Both the position numbers and the translations under genes were made by a program. A DNA stretch of 64,000 bases, from assembly GCF_002803155.1 (NCBI RefSeq), contig NZ_NNBP01000025.1, positions 92,231-156,230 on the forward strand, written 5' to 3'. Positions 50,881 through 62,383 of the stretch are shown here, one piece after another. The DNA is from Streptomyces sp. CB02959. GTDB taxonomy: Bacteria > Actinomycetota > Actinomycetes > Streptomycetales > Streptomycetaceae. How positions within the stretch are numbered: the stretch's first letter is position 1; every line of letters starts with the position of its first letter. The notes under the pieces are model-generated. The model was not told the origin of the DNA, did no database searches, and saw only the letters and a list, made by a program, of their open reading frames with translations.

Positions 50881-52185
50881 TCAGCCCGCCCCGGCCGGCG
50901 CCGCCCGGCCGGCCGCGTCCAGCCGGCGGAAGAGCGCCGACAGCACCGCGGCGGTGAGCGCGGCGGCCGGCACGCCGCTGCCGAAGAGGGTGTGCGCCCA
51001 ACCGGGCAGCGGCGCGTACAGCCGCGGGGCCAGCACGGGGAGCAGGCCGGCGAGGAGGGAGAGGGCGACGACGGTGGAGGCGGCGCGGTCGGCGAGGTCG
51101 GTGCGGCGCAGCATGTCGATGCCCATGGCGGCGATCACCGCGTAGATCACCAGGGCGGCGCCGCCGACGACCGGCACCGGCAGCGCCGCCAGCAGCCGGG
51201 TGACCGGGGCCAGCAGACCGCCGAGCACCAGCAGCGCCCCGGCCGCCGCGGTCACGAACCGGCTGCGGACGCCGGTGAGTCGGACGATGCCGATGTTCTC
51301 CGCGCTGGTCACCATCGTCGGGCCGCCGAACAGCCCGGCGGCGAGCGAGGCCACCGCGTCCGCGCGGGCGGTGCGCGGCACGTCGCGGGACGGTTCCGGG
51401 ATCCGCCCCACCGCCTCGCTGTTGAGCACCGTCTGACCGGTCGCCTCGGCGAGCGAGGCGAGGGCGAAGACCAGCAGCGGCAGCGCGGCGAGCAGGTCGA
51501 AGTGCGGGATGCCGTAGGGCAGGAGGCGGGGGAGGGCGAGGACCGCGTCCCCGGGGACGGCGCGGAACGGGGCGCCGGACAGCGCCGCCGCGGCGGTGCC
51601 CACCGCCATGCCGAGCAGGACCGACAGCTGCCGCCAGACGCCGCGCAGCAGCAGGAAGCCCAGTGCGGTGGCGGCGACCGTGACCAGCGCCGACCCGCCG
51701 CCGGCGGCCGCCATCGGAGCCGCCGCGGAGACCATGTTGACCCCGATGACCAGCACCGTCGTGCCCATCACCAGCGGCGGGAAGAACCGCACGATCCGCC
51801 CGTACAGCGGCAGTACGGCCAGCAGCAGCGCGGCCGCGAGCAGCACCGCACCGGAGGCGGTGGCCGCGCCGTGCTCCCGGGCGATCTGGAGGAAGAGGGC
51901 GGCCGCCGCGCCCCCGGGCAGCATCACGAACGGCAGCCGGGCACCGATCCGCAGCACCCCGAGGGACTGCAGCAGCGCCCCCGCGCCGCACAGCACGAGG
52001 GTGGCGCTGAGCAGGGCGGCGGTGCGGTCGGGCGGCAGGTGCAGCCCGCCGGCCAGCAGGAAGACGGTGGAGACCGGGGCGGCGATCATCGCCAGGACGT
52101 GCTGGGCGGCGAGCGGCACCAGCCGGGGCAGCGGCACCCGTTCGTCCACCGGCGCCACGGCGGGCCCGGGCCCGGGGGCGGCCAT
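50881..52185 (-). CDS. NCS2-family nucleobase:cation symporter
   Basis: 434-residue membrane permease of the uracil/xanthine family, with 12-14 hydrophobic segments. Typical landmarks are LAAQHVLAMIAAPVS in helix 1, FALASLAEATGQTVLNSEAVG in helix 8 region and TSAENIGIVRLTGVRSR in helix 10, where the family has its substrate-binding ENxG motif. It would import a purine or pyrimidine base with protons. It is the second gene of a unit with the ASST-like gene (three bases between stop and start). Nucleobase specificity cannot be decided from sequence. Confidence 0.9.
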   Translation of the reverse strand: MAAPGPGPAVAPVDERVPLPRLVPLAAQHVLAMIAAPVSTVFLLAGGLHLPPDRTAALLSATLVLCGAGALLQSLGVLRIGARLPFVMLPGGAAAALFLQIAREHGAATASGAVLLAAALLLAVLPLYGRIVRFFPPLVMGTTVLVIGVNMVSAAAPMAAAGGGSALVTVAATALGFLLLRGVWRQLSVLLGMAVGTAAAALSGAPFRAVPGDAVLALPRLLPYGIPHFDLLAALPLLVFALASLAEATGQTVLNSEAVGRIPEPSRDVPRTARADAVASLAAGLFGGPTMVTSAENIGIVRLTGVRSRFVTAAAGALLVLGGLLAPVTRLLAALPVPVVGGAALVIYAVIAAMGIDMLRRTDLADRAASTVVALSLLAGLLPVLAPRLYAPLPGWAHTLFGSGVPAAALTAAVLSALFRRLDAAGRAAPAGAG

Positions 52186-52188
52186 CGC

Positions 52189-53322
52189 TCACACCTGCCG
52201 CTTCAGCCAGGGGAGTTCCCCGGCGGCGTAGCGGTAGGCGCGGAAGACCGCGTTGTTCTGGGTGGGGAACAGCTCGCCGACCTCCGGTTCGCGGTACGCG
52301 CCGAACTCCGGGACGACGTACTCCCAGCACACCTCGCCCTCGGCGGTGACCTCGAAGAGCCGGCCGGCGGGGGAGTCGGTGACCAGTGTGTTGCCGTTGG
52401 GCAGCCGCTGGGCGCTGCCCATGAAGGGCGCGAAGAACGCCTCCCGGGCGGGGTCGTGGTACTCCCAGACCACCGTGCCGGTCGCCCGGTCCACCTCGAT
52501 GACGCGGGAGTACGGGACGTCGCAGCCGGGCCGGAAGACCCCGTTGTCGAAGATCAGGAAGTTGCCGTTCGGCAGCTCGGTGGGGTGGTGCTGCTGGGAG
52601 ACCAGCCCCGGTGCGGTCCGCCAGCGGACCTCGCCGGTCGCCCGGCTGATGACGATCACCGCCGAGGAGCTGCGCAGGCTGGCCAGGACGTCGCCGTCGG
52701 CCAGCGGCAGCACGGAGTTGATCAGCGGCCAGTGCTCGCGGGAGTAGGCGGGGTGCAGGGCGTAGGCGTCCGGGTCGAGGTGGTCGGCGGCGTTCCAGGA
52801 CCACCGCAGCCGCCCGTCCGCGTCGACCTCGCGGATCGTGTCGGCGTAGACCGTGCCGTGCGGCTCGGAGCCGGGGACGCCGCCGCGGACCGCAGCGGCC
52901 CGGTCGCCGGTCAGCGGCTCCAGTGCGGAGTACAGGATCCGCCCGTCGCCGTAGTGGTGGGCATCGTGGTGCTGGAGCGGATCGGTGAAGGACCGCAGCA
53001 CCGTGCCGTCGGGGGCGATCTCCTGCATCAGCCCGCCGCGGTACTTGTGCCACATCGGGAAGAGGGCGTCCTGGTCGGGGAGGGTGGCGTTGTAGGCGAG
53101 GTTGCCGTTGGGGAGGATGCGGGCGTGACGGCCGGGGCGGTGCGGCAGGTGCCAGCGGTGCACGACGATGCCGTTCAGGTCGATCAGGAGGACCTGGCCG
53201 CCGCCGGTGAGCGGGGCGTAGAGCGTGTAGCCGTCGTGGGCGGTGGTGGCGTCGAGCGCGATCAGGCCGGTGCCGCGGCGACGGCGTGTGTTTTGATCGA
53301 CTGCGGTCAGGCCGGGTTTCAT
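52189..53322 (-). CDS. Arylsulfotransferase-like (ASST) beta-propeller protein
   Basis: 377-residue protein with repeated propeller blades: HARILPNGNLAYN, GTVLRSFTDPLQHHDAHHYG, TGEVRWRTAPGLVSQQHHPTEL, PNGNFLIFDNGVF and LPNGNTLVTDSPAGRLFEV. This is the pattern of PAPS-independent arylsulfotransferases, which move sulfate between phenols, but there is no signal peptide or lipobox, unlike the enterobacterial enzymes. Several histidines (HHDAHH, QQHHPT) are candidates for the catalytic site. It starts the operon with the NCS2 permease and is divergent from the XRE-cupin regulator gene. Confidence 0.83.
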   Translation of the reverse strand: MKPGLTAVDQNTRRRRGTGLIALDATTAHDGYTLYAPLTGGGQVLLIDLNGIVVHRWHLPHRPGRHARILPNGNLAYNATLPDQDALFPMWHKYRGGLMQEIAPDGTVLRSFTDPLQHHDAHHYGDGRILYSALEPLTGDRAAAVRGGVPGSEPHGTVYADTIREVDADGRLRWSWNAADHLDPDAYALHPAYSREHWPLINSVLPLADGDVLASLRSSSAVIVISRATGEVRWRTAPGLVSQQHHPTELPNGNFLIFDNGVFRPGCDVPYSRVIEVDRATGTVVWEYHDPAREAFFAPFMGSAQRLPNGNTLVTDSPAGRLFEVTAEGEVCWEYVVPEFGAYREPEVGELFPTQNNAVFRAYRYAAGELPWLKRQV

Positions 53323-53337
53323 GCCGAATTCCCCTCG

Positions 53338-53378
53338 TCAAACTACGTCTTGTCAAACTTTGTTTGATGGGATCAAAC
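53338..53378. promoter_or_regulatory. TCAAAC/GTTTGA repeat cluster, candidate operator
   Basis: TCAAAC at 53338, 53353 and 53373 and GTTTGA at 53362 give the perfect palindrome TCAAACTTTGTTTGA (53353-53367) plus two flanking half-sites. It lies 16 bases upstream of the ASST-like gene and 108 bases upstream of the divergent XRE-cupin gene. Probably bound by that regulator. Confidence 0.65.
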
Positions 53379-53485
53379 AGCGTAGACGCTAGGGCCGGTG
53401 TGTTGCAGGGCTGTGAACGGCTCGATAAGGAGCTCGGTGAGGAGCTCGACGAGGGGTGCGCGATGGTGCCGGTGAGGGGCGAGCG

Positions 53486-54049
53486 ATGAGCGGGACCGAG
53501 GCCGCGGCGGAGGTCCCGCGGGTGGGGGCGGCGGTCCGACGGCGGCGCCGCGCAAGGGAGTTGACGCTGGCCGACCTCGCCCGCGCCACCGGCCTCTCCG
53601 CGCCCTTCCTCAGCCAGGTCGAGAACGACCGGGCCCGGCCCAGCATGCGCTCGCTCCAGCTGATCGCCGACGCCCTGGAGACCACCGCGGTCCGGCTGTT
53701 GGCCGCCGCCGACGGGCCGCGCACGGTCGATGTGGTGCGGGCCGACTCCGCCGCCGTCCCCGAGGACGGCGAAGCCGGCCGGGTGCGCCCGCTGGTCCGC
53801 GGCCACCAGCAGTTGCACGCCCTGGAGTTCACCGGCCGGCACGACTGGCAGCGCGCCTTCCGGCACCCGCACGACGAGGTGATGTACGTGGTCGAGGGCG
53901 CGGTGGAGGCCGAGGCGGACGGCCGGCGCTACGAACTCGGGCCCGGCGACACCCTCTACTGCGCCGGTGGGGTCACCCACCGCTGGCGGTCGCTGGCCCC
54001 GGCGACGCGGGTGCTGCTGGTGGGGGTCTCGGACGACTTCCGGGGGTGA
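53486..54049 (+). CDS. XRE-family regulator with C-terminal cupin domain
   Basis: 187-residue regulator. The helix-turn-helix (about 12-68: VGAAVRRRRRARELTLADLA, SAPFLSQVENDRARPSMRSL) is followed by a small-ligand-binding cupin barrel (about 105-180: HPHDEVMYVVEGAVEAEADG, GPGDTLYCAGGVTHRW). The cupin histidine/glutamate metal ligands are present. ATG at 53486 with GGTGAGGGGC upstream. Divergent from the ASST/NCS2 operon across a palindromic operator; such regulators are usually repressors relieved by a metabolite bound in the cupin. Confidence 0.9.
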   Translation: MSGTEAAAEVPRVGAAVRRRRRARELTLADLARATGLSAPFLSQVENDRARPSMRSLQLIADALETTAVRLLAAADGPRTVDVVRADSAAVPEDGEAGRVRPLVRGHQQLHALEFTGRHDWQRAFRHPHDEVMYVVEGAVEAEADGRRYELGPGDTLYCAGGVTHRWRSLAPATRVLLVGVSDDFRG

Positions 54050-54063
54050 GGCGCCGGTCGGCG

Positions 54064-54087
54064 GGCCGGCCGCTTGCACGGCCGGCC
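54064..54087. terminator. Hairpin between the XRE-cupin and amidotransferase genes
   Basis: GGCCGGCCG (54064-54072) pairs perfectly with CGGCCGGCC (54079-54087) with a six-base loop, between convergent genes. Confidence 0.7.
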
Positions 54088-54121
54088 GCCCACATGGTCA
54101 GGAGGTCGTCCCCTCAGGCGG

Positions 54122-54832
54122 TCACACCCCGGCCGGGGCCGTCCCGCGGGCCGCCGCGACCAGCGCGTCCATCACCCGGGTGTCCTCACCGGCCTCCGGA
54201 TGCCACTGCACCGCCAGCGTGAAGACCGGTGCGTCCGGCAGCTCCACCGCCTCGATGGTGCCGTCCTCCGCGTACGCCGAGACCGTCAGCCCGCGGCCGA
54301 GCCGGTCCACGGCCTGGTGGTGGTAGGTCGGCACGGCCACCGGCTCGGGCAGCGCCGTGCTCAGCAGCGTGCCGGGCACGGGGGTGATCTCGTGCCGGCC
54401 GAAGACCCCGGGCGGGCCGGAGTGCCCGTCCAGGTGCTGGACGAGGGTGCCGCCGAGTGCCACGTTCAGCAGCTGGAGCCCGCGGCAGATGCCCAGCAGC
54501 GGCACCCGGGCCGCCAACGCCGCCTCGATCAGGGCCAGTTCCCAGGCGTCCCGGTCCAGTGCGGGCGGGCCGGTGCGAGGGTGCGGCTCCGCCCCGTAGC
54601 GGCCCGGGGCGATGTCCGCGCCGCCGGCGATCACCAGTCCGTCCAGCCGGGCGACGGTCGCCGCGGCGGTCTCCGGGTCGCCGGGCGGCAGCAGCGCGGC
54701 CAGCCCGCCGGCGCGCCGCACCAGGCGGGGGTACCCGGCGGGCACCAGCGCGGCGGGCAGCGTCCACACCCCCCACCGGGCCTCTTCCTGGTAGGTGCTG
54801 ATGCCGATGAGGGGCGGCTGCGACTGGGACAT
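54122..54832 (-). CDS. Class I glutamine amidotransferase-like gamma-glutamyl hydrolase (PuuD type)
   Basis: 236-residue cytoplasmic hydrolase. The nucleophile elbow is GICRGLQ (Cys116) and the His-Glu pair is QWHPEA (His211, Glu213), the catalytic triad of peptidase family C26, which cleaves gamma-glutamyl amides. Start MSQSQPPLIGISTYQ with GGAGG upstream. It lies 59 bases behind the permease gene in the same direction. With the glutamine-synthetase-like gene of the divergon it would close a gamma-glutamylation cycle, releasing glutamate from the oxidised intermediate. PuuD of the putrescine pathway is the nearest well-known relative. Confidence 0.9.
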   Translation of the reverse strand: MSQSQPPLIGISTYQEEARWGVWTLPAALVPAGYPRLVRRAGGLAALLPPGDPETAAATVARLDGLVIAGGADIAPGRYGAEPHPRTGPPALDRDAWELALIEAALAARVPLLGICRGLQLLNVALGGTLVQHLDGHSGPPGVFGRHEITPVPGTLLSTALPEPVAVPTYHHQAVDRLGRGLTVSAYAEDGTIEAVELPDAPVFTLAVQWHPEAGEDTRVMDALVAAARGTAPAGV

Positions 54833-54855
54833 CGGGCGGATCCTCCGTACGGTGC

Positions 54856-54885
54856 GGTGCGGGGCGGTGCGGGGCGGTGCGGGGC
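54856..54885. repeat. 10-bp tandem repeat, three units
   Basis: GGTGCGGGGC occurs three times without interruption in the 59-base gap between the permease and amidotransferase genes. A simple slippage repeat; it might change spacing or translation coupling in the operon. Confidence 0.85.
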
Positions 54886-54891
54886 GGCGGG

Positions 54892-56367
<1,476 letters not shown>

Positions 56368-56400
56368 GAGCCGCTCCTGCCTTGCGGGGACAACCGGAGT

Positions 56401-56422
56401 AAAGGTTTAGCCGCATACCTTT
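56401..56422. promoter_or_regulatory. AAAGGT-N10-ACCTTT inverted repeat, candidate FadR-type operator
   Basis: AAAGGT (56401-56406) and ACCTTT (56417-56422) lie 34 bases upstream of the permease ATG. A similar CTACCTTATGACC stands in front of the glutamine-synthetase-like gene near 57281. Both may be bound by the GntR regulator encoded between them. Confidence 0.45.
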
Positions 56423-56516
56423 GTCGTCCGGAGGGGGTCAGCGCAAGACCCGTGCGCAAAAGACCGGCGACGAGGTGCCGGAGCGCGGGCGGCAGGCGGG
56501 ACTTTGCGGGCACGCC

Positions 56517-57248
56517 CTAGCGGACCGGCGCGGCCAGGAAGCCGCGCAGCAGCGCCGCGGTGCCGCAGCAGTGCTCCCGCATCACCTCGCGGGCCCCGTC
56601 GGCGTCGCCCTCCAGCACCGCCTCCACCAGCGCGGCGTGCTGTGTCTGCGAGTGCTCCAGGTTCCGCACCAGCAGCGGGATGCAGTCCAGCAGGTCGTTG
56701 ACGCCGGCCCGGACCGCGGCGTACTGGGCGGCCAGCGACGGCGACCCGGACAGCTCCGCCAGGGTCAGGTGGAGCAGCGTGTCGTGCCGGCGGTAGTCGG
56801 CCAGCGGCGCGTCCTGGGTCGCGGCCAGCGCCTCGCGCAGCCGCTCCGCCTGCGCGTCCGACAGCCCGTGTGCCGCGCACAGCCCGGCCGCGCCGACCTC
56901 CAGCACCTCCCGGAAGCGGAGGATGTCCTCCACATCGGTCTTGTCGATCCGGCGCCGCAGCTCCGCCTCGCCCGGGTTCTCGGTGCGCATCCGTACGAAG
57001 GTCCCGCCGTACCGGCCGCGCCGGCTCTCCACCAGCCCCTCGTCCTGGAGGACCTTCAGCACCTCGCGCAGGGTGACCCGGCTGATCTGCAGCCGCTCCG
57101 CCAACTCCCGTTCGGCGGGCAGCCGTTCGCCCTGCGGGACCAGCCCGAGCCGGACGATCTGGAGTATCTGCTCCAGCGCCTCCTCGAAGCCGTTGCCCGC
57201 CCGGACCGGCCGCAGCACCGGCGCCAGCCGATCGGCCGCACCGTCCAT
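56517..57248 (-). CDS. GntR/FadR-family transcriptional regulator
   Basis: 243-residue regulator. The winged helix-turn-helix (about 20-90: EQILQIVRLGLVPQGERLPA, RLQISRVTLREVLKVLQ) is followed by an all-helical FCD effector domain (about 100-235). Metal-ligand positions are DTLLHLTLAELSGS and the HxxL...H pattern ending in EHCCGTAALL. ATG at 57248 with GGAAGGGG upstream; the longer frame enters the divergent gene. It sits between the permease/hydrolase unit and the divergent GlnA-like operon and so probably represses both, with an amine or its gamma-glutamyl derivative as inducer. Confidence 0.91.
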   Translation of the reverse strand: MDGAADRLAPVLRPVRAGNGFEEALEQILQIVRLGLVPQGERLPAERELAERLQISRVTLREVLKVLQDEGLVESRRGRYGGTFVRMRTENPGEAELRRRIDKTDVEDILRFREVLEVGAAGLCAAHGLSDAQAERLREALAATQDAPLADYRRHDTLLHLTLAELSGSPSLAAQYAAVRAGVNDLLDCIPLLVRNLEHSQTQHAALVEAVLEGDADGAREVMREHCCGTAALLRGFLAAPVR

Positions 57249-57321
57249 CTGAACCCCTTCCCAATCAATGGTTCGTGTGCCTACCTTATGACCTCCGGAT
57301 GCACCGACAGGAGGCACCACC

Positions 57322-58689
57322 GTGGCAGACCGCACGCCCCCGCTCTCCGTCGAGGAGCTCAGCGTCCTCGTCGACAACGGGGAGATCGACACTGTCGTCC
57401 TCGCCTTCACCGATATGCAAGGCAGGCTCCAGGGCAAACGGTTCGCCGCCCGCTACTTCCTCGACACCGTCCTCGAACACGGCACGGAGGGCTGCAACTA
57501 CCTCCTCGCCGTCGACGTCGACCTGAACACCGTCGACGGCTACGCGATGTCCTCCTGGGAACGCGGCTACGGCGACTTCGCCATGCACGGCGACCCCGCC
57601 ACCCTCCGCCGCACCCCCTGGAACCCCGGCACCGCCCTGATCACCGCCGACCTCGCCTGGCACGACGGCTCCCCGGTCGTCGCCTCCCCCCGGCAGATCC
57701 TCCGCCGCCAGCTCGACCGGCTGGCCGAGCGCGGCTGGCGCGCGTACGTCGGCACCGAGCTGGAGTTCATGGTCTTCAAGGACACCTACGAGGACGCCTG
57801 GTCACGCGGCTACCGCCAGATGACCCCGGCCAACCAGTACAACGCCGACTACTCCGTCCTGGGCACCGGCCGCGTCGAACCCCTGCTGCGCCGGATCCGC
57901 AACGAGATGGGCGCGGCCGGGATGACCGTGGAGTCCGCCAAGGGCGAGTGCAACCTCGGCCAGCACGAGATCGTGTTCGTCTACGACGAGGCGCTCACCA
58001 CCTGCGACCAGCACAGCATCTACAAGACCGGCGCCAAGGAGATCGCCGCCCAGGAGGGCACGGCGCTCACCTTCATGGCCAAGTACGACGAGCGCGAGGG
58101 CAACTCCTGTCACATCCACCTCTCGCTCCAGGACGAGCAGGGCAGGCCGGTGCTGGCCGACGACGCCGGCCCCTACGGCATGTCGCAGACCATGCGGCAC
58201 TTCCTCGCCGGCCAACTCGCCGCGATGCGCGACTTCACGCTCCTCTACGCCCCCAACATCAACTCCTACAAGCGGTTCCGCCCCGGCTCCTTCGCGCCCA
58301 CCGCCGTCGCCTGGGGCCCGGACAACCGCACCTGCGCCCTGCGGGTGGTCGGCCACGGCCGCGGCCACCGCCTGGAGAACCGCCTGCCCGGCGGCGACGT
58401 GAACCCCTACCTCGCGGTCGCCGGCATGGTCGCGGCCGGCCTGTACGGCATAGAGCACGAGCTCGAACTCCCCGACGCCACCACCGGCAACGCCTACACC
58501 GGCGACGCCGCACACGTCCCCACCACCCTCCGCGAGGCCGCCGAGCTGTGGGAGCACAGCCCGATCGCCCGCGCGGCCTTCGGCGACGAGGTCGTCGACC
58601 ACTACCGCCACATGGCCCGCGTCGAACAGGACGCCTACGACGCCGCCGTCACGGACTGGGAGCGCTTCCGCTCCTTCGAGCGCATGTAA
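57322..58689 (+). CDS. glnA4: Glutamine-synthetase-like gamma-glutamylethanolamine/polyamine ligase (GlnA4 type)
   Basis: 455-residue type I glutamine-synthetase homologue. ATP/metal blocks are GTELEFMVFKDTYED, AKGECNLGQHEIVFVYDEAL, HIHLSL and FRPGSFAPTAVAWGPDNRT. The adenylylation loop NLYxLPP of true GlnA is not there (the region reads GNAYTGDAAHVPTTL), so this is not the housekeeping enzyme. In S. coelicolor the gene in this context, as I recall SCO1613, makes gamma-glutamylethanolamide from ethanolamine, glutamate and ATP. GTG start with AGGAGG upstream. First gene of an operon with aldehyde dehydrogenase and SDR, divergent from FadR-type regulator and permease. Confidence 0.9.
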   Translation: MADRTPPLSVEELSVLVDNGEIDTVVLAFTDMQGRLQGKRFAARYFLDTVLEHGTEGCNYLLAVDVDLNTVDGYAMSSWERGYGDFAMHGDPATLRRTPWNPGTALITADLAWHDGSPVVASPRQILRRQLDRLAERGWRAYVGTELEFMVFKDTYEDAWSRGYRQMTPANQYNADYSVLGTGRVEPLLRRIRNEMGAAGMTVESAKGECNLGQHEIVFVYDEALTTCDQHSIYKTGAKEIAAQEGTALTFMAKYDEREGNSCHIHLSLQDEQGRPVLADDAGPYGMSQTMRHFLAGQLAAMRDFTLLYAPNINSYKRFRPGSFAPTAVAWGPDNRTCALRVVGHGRGHRLENRLPGGDVNPYLAVAGMVAAGLYGIEHELELPDATTGNAYTGDAAHVPTTLREAAELWEHSPIARAAFGDEVVDHYRHMARVEQDAYDAAVTDWERFRSFERM

Positions 58690-58698
58690 GGAACGCCC

Positions 58699-60072
58699 GT
58701 GCTGCAAGAGCTGACCATCCTCAACCCGGCGACCGAGGAGGTGGTGGCCACCGTCCCCACCACCTCGCCCGCCGAGGTCGACGCGGCAGTCCGCCGGGCC
58801 GCCGCCGCCCAGGAGGCGTGGGCCGCGGTGGCCCCCGGCGACCGGGCCCGCCTGCTGCGCCGGTTCGCCGACGTCGTCGACGCCCAGATCGAGCCGCTGG
58901 CCCAACTGGAGCTGCGCGAGGCCGGCCACCCCCTGGGCAACGCCCGCTGGGAGGCCGGCAACGTCCGCGACCTGCTGCACTACGCCGCCGGGGGAGTGGA
59001 GCGCCTGACCGGCACCCAGATCCCGGTGGCCGGCGGCCTGAACATCACCCTCCAGGAACCGCTCGGCGTGGTCGCCGTCATCGCCCCCTGGAACTTCCCG
59101 ATGCCGATCGCCGCCTGGGGCACCGCCCCCGCCCTCGCGGCCGGCAACGCCGTCCTCCTCAAGCCCGCCGAGACCACCCCGCTCACCGCGCTCCGGCTCG
59201 CCGAACTCGCCCTGGAGGCCGGGCTCCCCGAGGGCCTCTTCCAGGTCCTGCCCGGCGAGGGACCGGTCACCGGCAGCGCACTGGTCGACCACCCCGGCGT
59301 CGCCAAGGTCGTCTTCACCGGCTCCACCGCCACCGGCCGCCGGATCGCCGCCCAGTGCGCCGCGCAGACCAAGCGGCTCACCCTCGAACTCGGCGGCAAG
59401 AGCCCCAACATCGTCTTCGCCGACGCCGACGTCGAGGCCGCCGCGGCCGCCGCCCCCGGCTCCTTCCTCGACAACACCGGCCAGGACTGCTGCGCCCGCA
59501 GCCGCATCCTGGTCCAGCGCGGCGTCTACGACCGCTTCCTGGAGCTGCTGGAGCCCGCCGTCAAGGCGTTCACGGTCGGCGACCCGTCCGATCCGGCCAC
59601 CCAGATGGGCCCGCTGATCTCCGCCGCCCAGCGCGACCGGGTCCGCTCCTACGTCCCCGAGGACGCACCAACCGCCATCCGCGGCGAGGCCCCCGCCGGC
59701 AAGGGCTTCTGGTACCCGGCCACCGTCCTGGAAGGACGCCCCGAGGACCGCACCGCCGTCGAGGAGATCTTCGGCCCGGTCGCCGTCGTCCTCCCCTTCG
59801 AGGACGAGGCCGAGGCGGTCCGGCTCGCCAACGCCACCGACTACGGCCTGTCCGGCTCGCTGTGGACCCGTGACGTCGGCCGGGCACTGCGCGTCTCGCG
59901 CGCCGTCGCGGCCGGCAACCTCTCCGTCAACTCCCACAGCAGCGTGCGCTACTGGACCCCGTTCGGCGGATTCAAGCAGTCCGGACTCGGCCGCGAGCTG
60001 GGCCCGGACGCGCTGGCCGCCTTCACCGAGACCAAGAACGTCTTCATCGCCACCGAGCCGGCCGGCTCGTGA
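58699..60072 (+). CDS. NAD(P)-dependent aldehyde dehydrogenase
   Basis: 457-residue aldehyde dehydrogenase, somewhat shorter than the usual 480-500. Catalytic Cys264 lies in NTGQDCCA (a second cysteine follows at 265) and general base Glu230 in TLELGGKSP. The coenzyme-binding segments APWNFPMP and FTGSTATGR are present, and the C-terminal EIFGPVAVVLPFEDE and PFGGFKQSGLGRELG are normal. GTG start nine bases after the ligase stop, so co-translated. In the proposed pathway it would oxidise gamma-glutamyl-acetaldehyde to gamma-glutamylglycine; the natural substrate is not proven. Confidence 0.93.
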   Translation: MLQELTILNPATEEVVATVPTTSPAEVDAAVRRAAAAQEAWAAVAPGDRARLLRRFADVVDAQIEPLAQLELREAGHPLGNARWEAGNVRDLLHYAAGGVERLTGTQIPVAGGLNITLQEPLGVVAVIAPWNFPMPIAAWGTAPALAAGNAVLLKPAETTPLTALRLAELALEAGLPEGLFQVLPGEGPVTGSALVDHPGVAKVVFTGSTATGRRIAAQCAAQTKRLTLELGGKSPNIVFADADVEAAAAAAPGSFLDNTGQDCCARSRILVQRGVYDRFLELLEPAVKAFTVGDPSDPATQMGPLISAAQRDRVRSYVPEDAPTAIRGEAPAGKGFWYPATVLEGRPEDRTAVEEIFGPVAVVLPFEDEAEAVRLANATDYGLSGSLWTRDVGRALRVSRAVAAGNLSVNSHSSVRYWTPFGGFKQSGLGRELGPDALAAFTETKNVFIATEPAGS

Positions 60073-60115
60073 CCCGCACCGCAACCAGCACCGCCACCAC
60101 CCGCGAGGAGAGCAA

Positions 60116-60916
60116 GTGACCGACCAGACCGCCGTGTGCCGCCGCCTCGTCGGCCGTACCGCCGTGATCACCGGAGCCGGCAGCGGCATCGGCCTGGCCA
60201 CCGCCCGCCGACTGGCCTCCGAAGGCGCCAACGTCGTCTGCGCCGACATCGACGAGACGGCCGGCAAGGCCGCCGCCGACGAGGTCGGCGGCACCTTCGT
60301 CCAGGTCGACGTTACCGACGCGGAACAGGTCGAGGCGCTCTACAGGACCGCCTTCGACACCTACGGCTCGGTCGACATCGCCTTCAACAACGCCGGGATC
60401 TCGCCGCCCGACGACGACTCGATCCTCACCACCGGACTCGACGCCTGGAAGCGCGTCCAGGAGGTCAACCTCACCTCCGTCTACCTCTGCTGCAAGTACG
60501 CCCTGCCCTACATGCAGAGCCAGTTCGAGCAGACCGGGCGCGGCGGCTCCATCATCAACACCGCCTCCTTCGTGGCCGTGATGGGCGCCGCCACCTCGCA
60601 GATCAGCTACACCGCCTCCAAGGGCGGCGTGCTGGCCATGTCCCGCGAACTGGGCGTGCAGTTCGCCCGCGAGGGCATCCGCGTCAACGCGCTCTGCCCG
60701 GGGCCGGTCAACACCCCCCTGCTCAAGGAGCTGTTCGCCAAGGACCCCGAGCGCGCCGCGCGCCGCCTGGTGCACGTCCCGGTCGGCCGGTTCGCCGAGC
60801 CCGAGGAGATCGCGTCCGCGGTCGCCTTCCTCGCCAGCGACGACTCCTCGTTCGTCAACGCCGCCGAATTCCTCGTCGACGGCGGCATCGCGGGCGCCTA
60901 CGTCACCCCCCTGTAG
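60116..60916 (+). CDS. SDR-family NAD(P)-dependent oxidoreductase
   Basis: 266-residue classical short-chain dehydrogenase. Cofactor motif TGAGSGIG (19-26), DxD after the second strand (CADID), NNAG (91-94), catalytic Ser151 region and YxxxK at Tyr165/Lys169. GTG start with GAGGAGAG upstream, 43 bases behind the aldehyde dehydrogenase stop. In context it is the candidate for oxidising the alcohol group of gamma-glutamylethanolamide to the aldehyde, which the previous gene product would oxidise further. Annotation by sequence alone would only be a generic alcohol/oxoacyl dehydrogenase. Confidence 0.92.
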   Translation: MTDQTAVCRRLVGRTAVITGAGSGIGLATARRLASEGANVVCADIDETAGKAAADEVGGTFVQVDVTDAEQVEALYRTAFDTYGSVDIAFNNAGISPPDDDSILTTGLDAWKRVQEVNLTSVYLCCKYALPYMQSQFEQTGRGGSIINTASFVAVMGAATSQISYTASKGGVLAMSRELGVQFAREGIRVNALCPGPVNTPLLKELFAKDPERAARRLVHVPVGRFAEPEEIASAVAFLASDDSSFVNAAEFLVDGGIAGAYVTPL

Positions 60917-61005
60917 CCGCCCTGTAGTCTCCATGATCAACATCGGGACCGGCGCCTCCGCGTGCCGGTCCCGGTGTGCTTTCCCCCCTTGACCACGGAG
61001 GACAC

Positions 61006-62343
<1,338 letters not shown>

Positions 62344-62383
62344 CCCGGACCACCGACCGGCCCGGTGGGGGCCGCACCGCCGA

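Noticed and set aside
48733..53367. 1544-residue plus-strand frame and the 1415-residue minus-strand frame at 49832-54079
   Set aside because: Both run across several clearly identified genes on the opposite strand or in other frames and show only Arg/Gly/Ala-rich translation.
56443..59873. 1150-residue plus-strand frame over the FadR/GlnA4/ALDH region
   Set aside because: Frame-shifted shadow of glnA4 and the aldehyde dehydrogenase, whose catalytic motifs are in the other frames.
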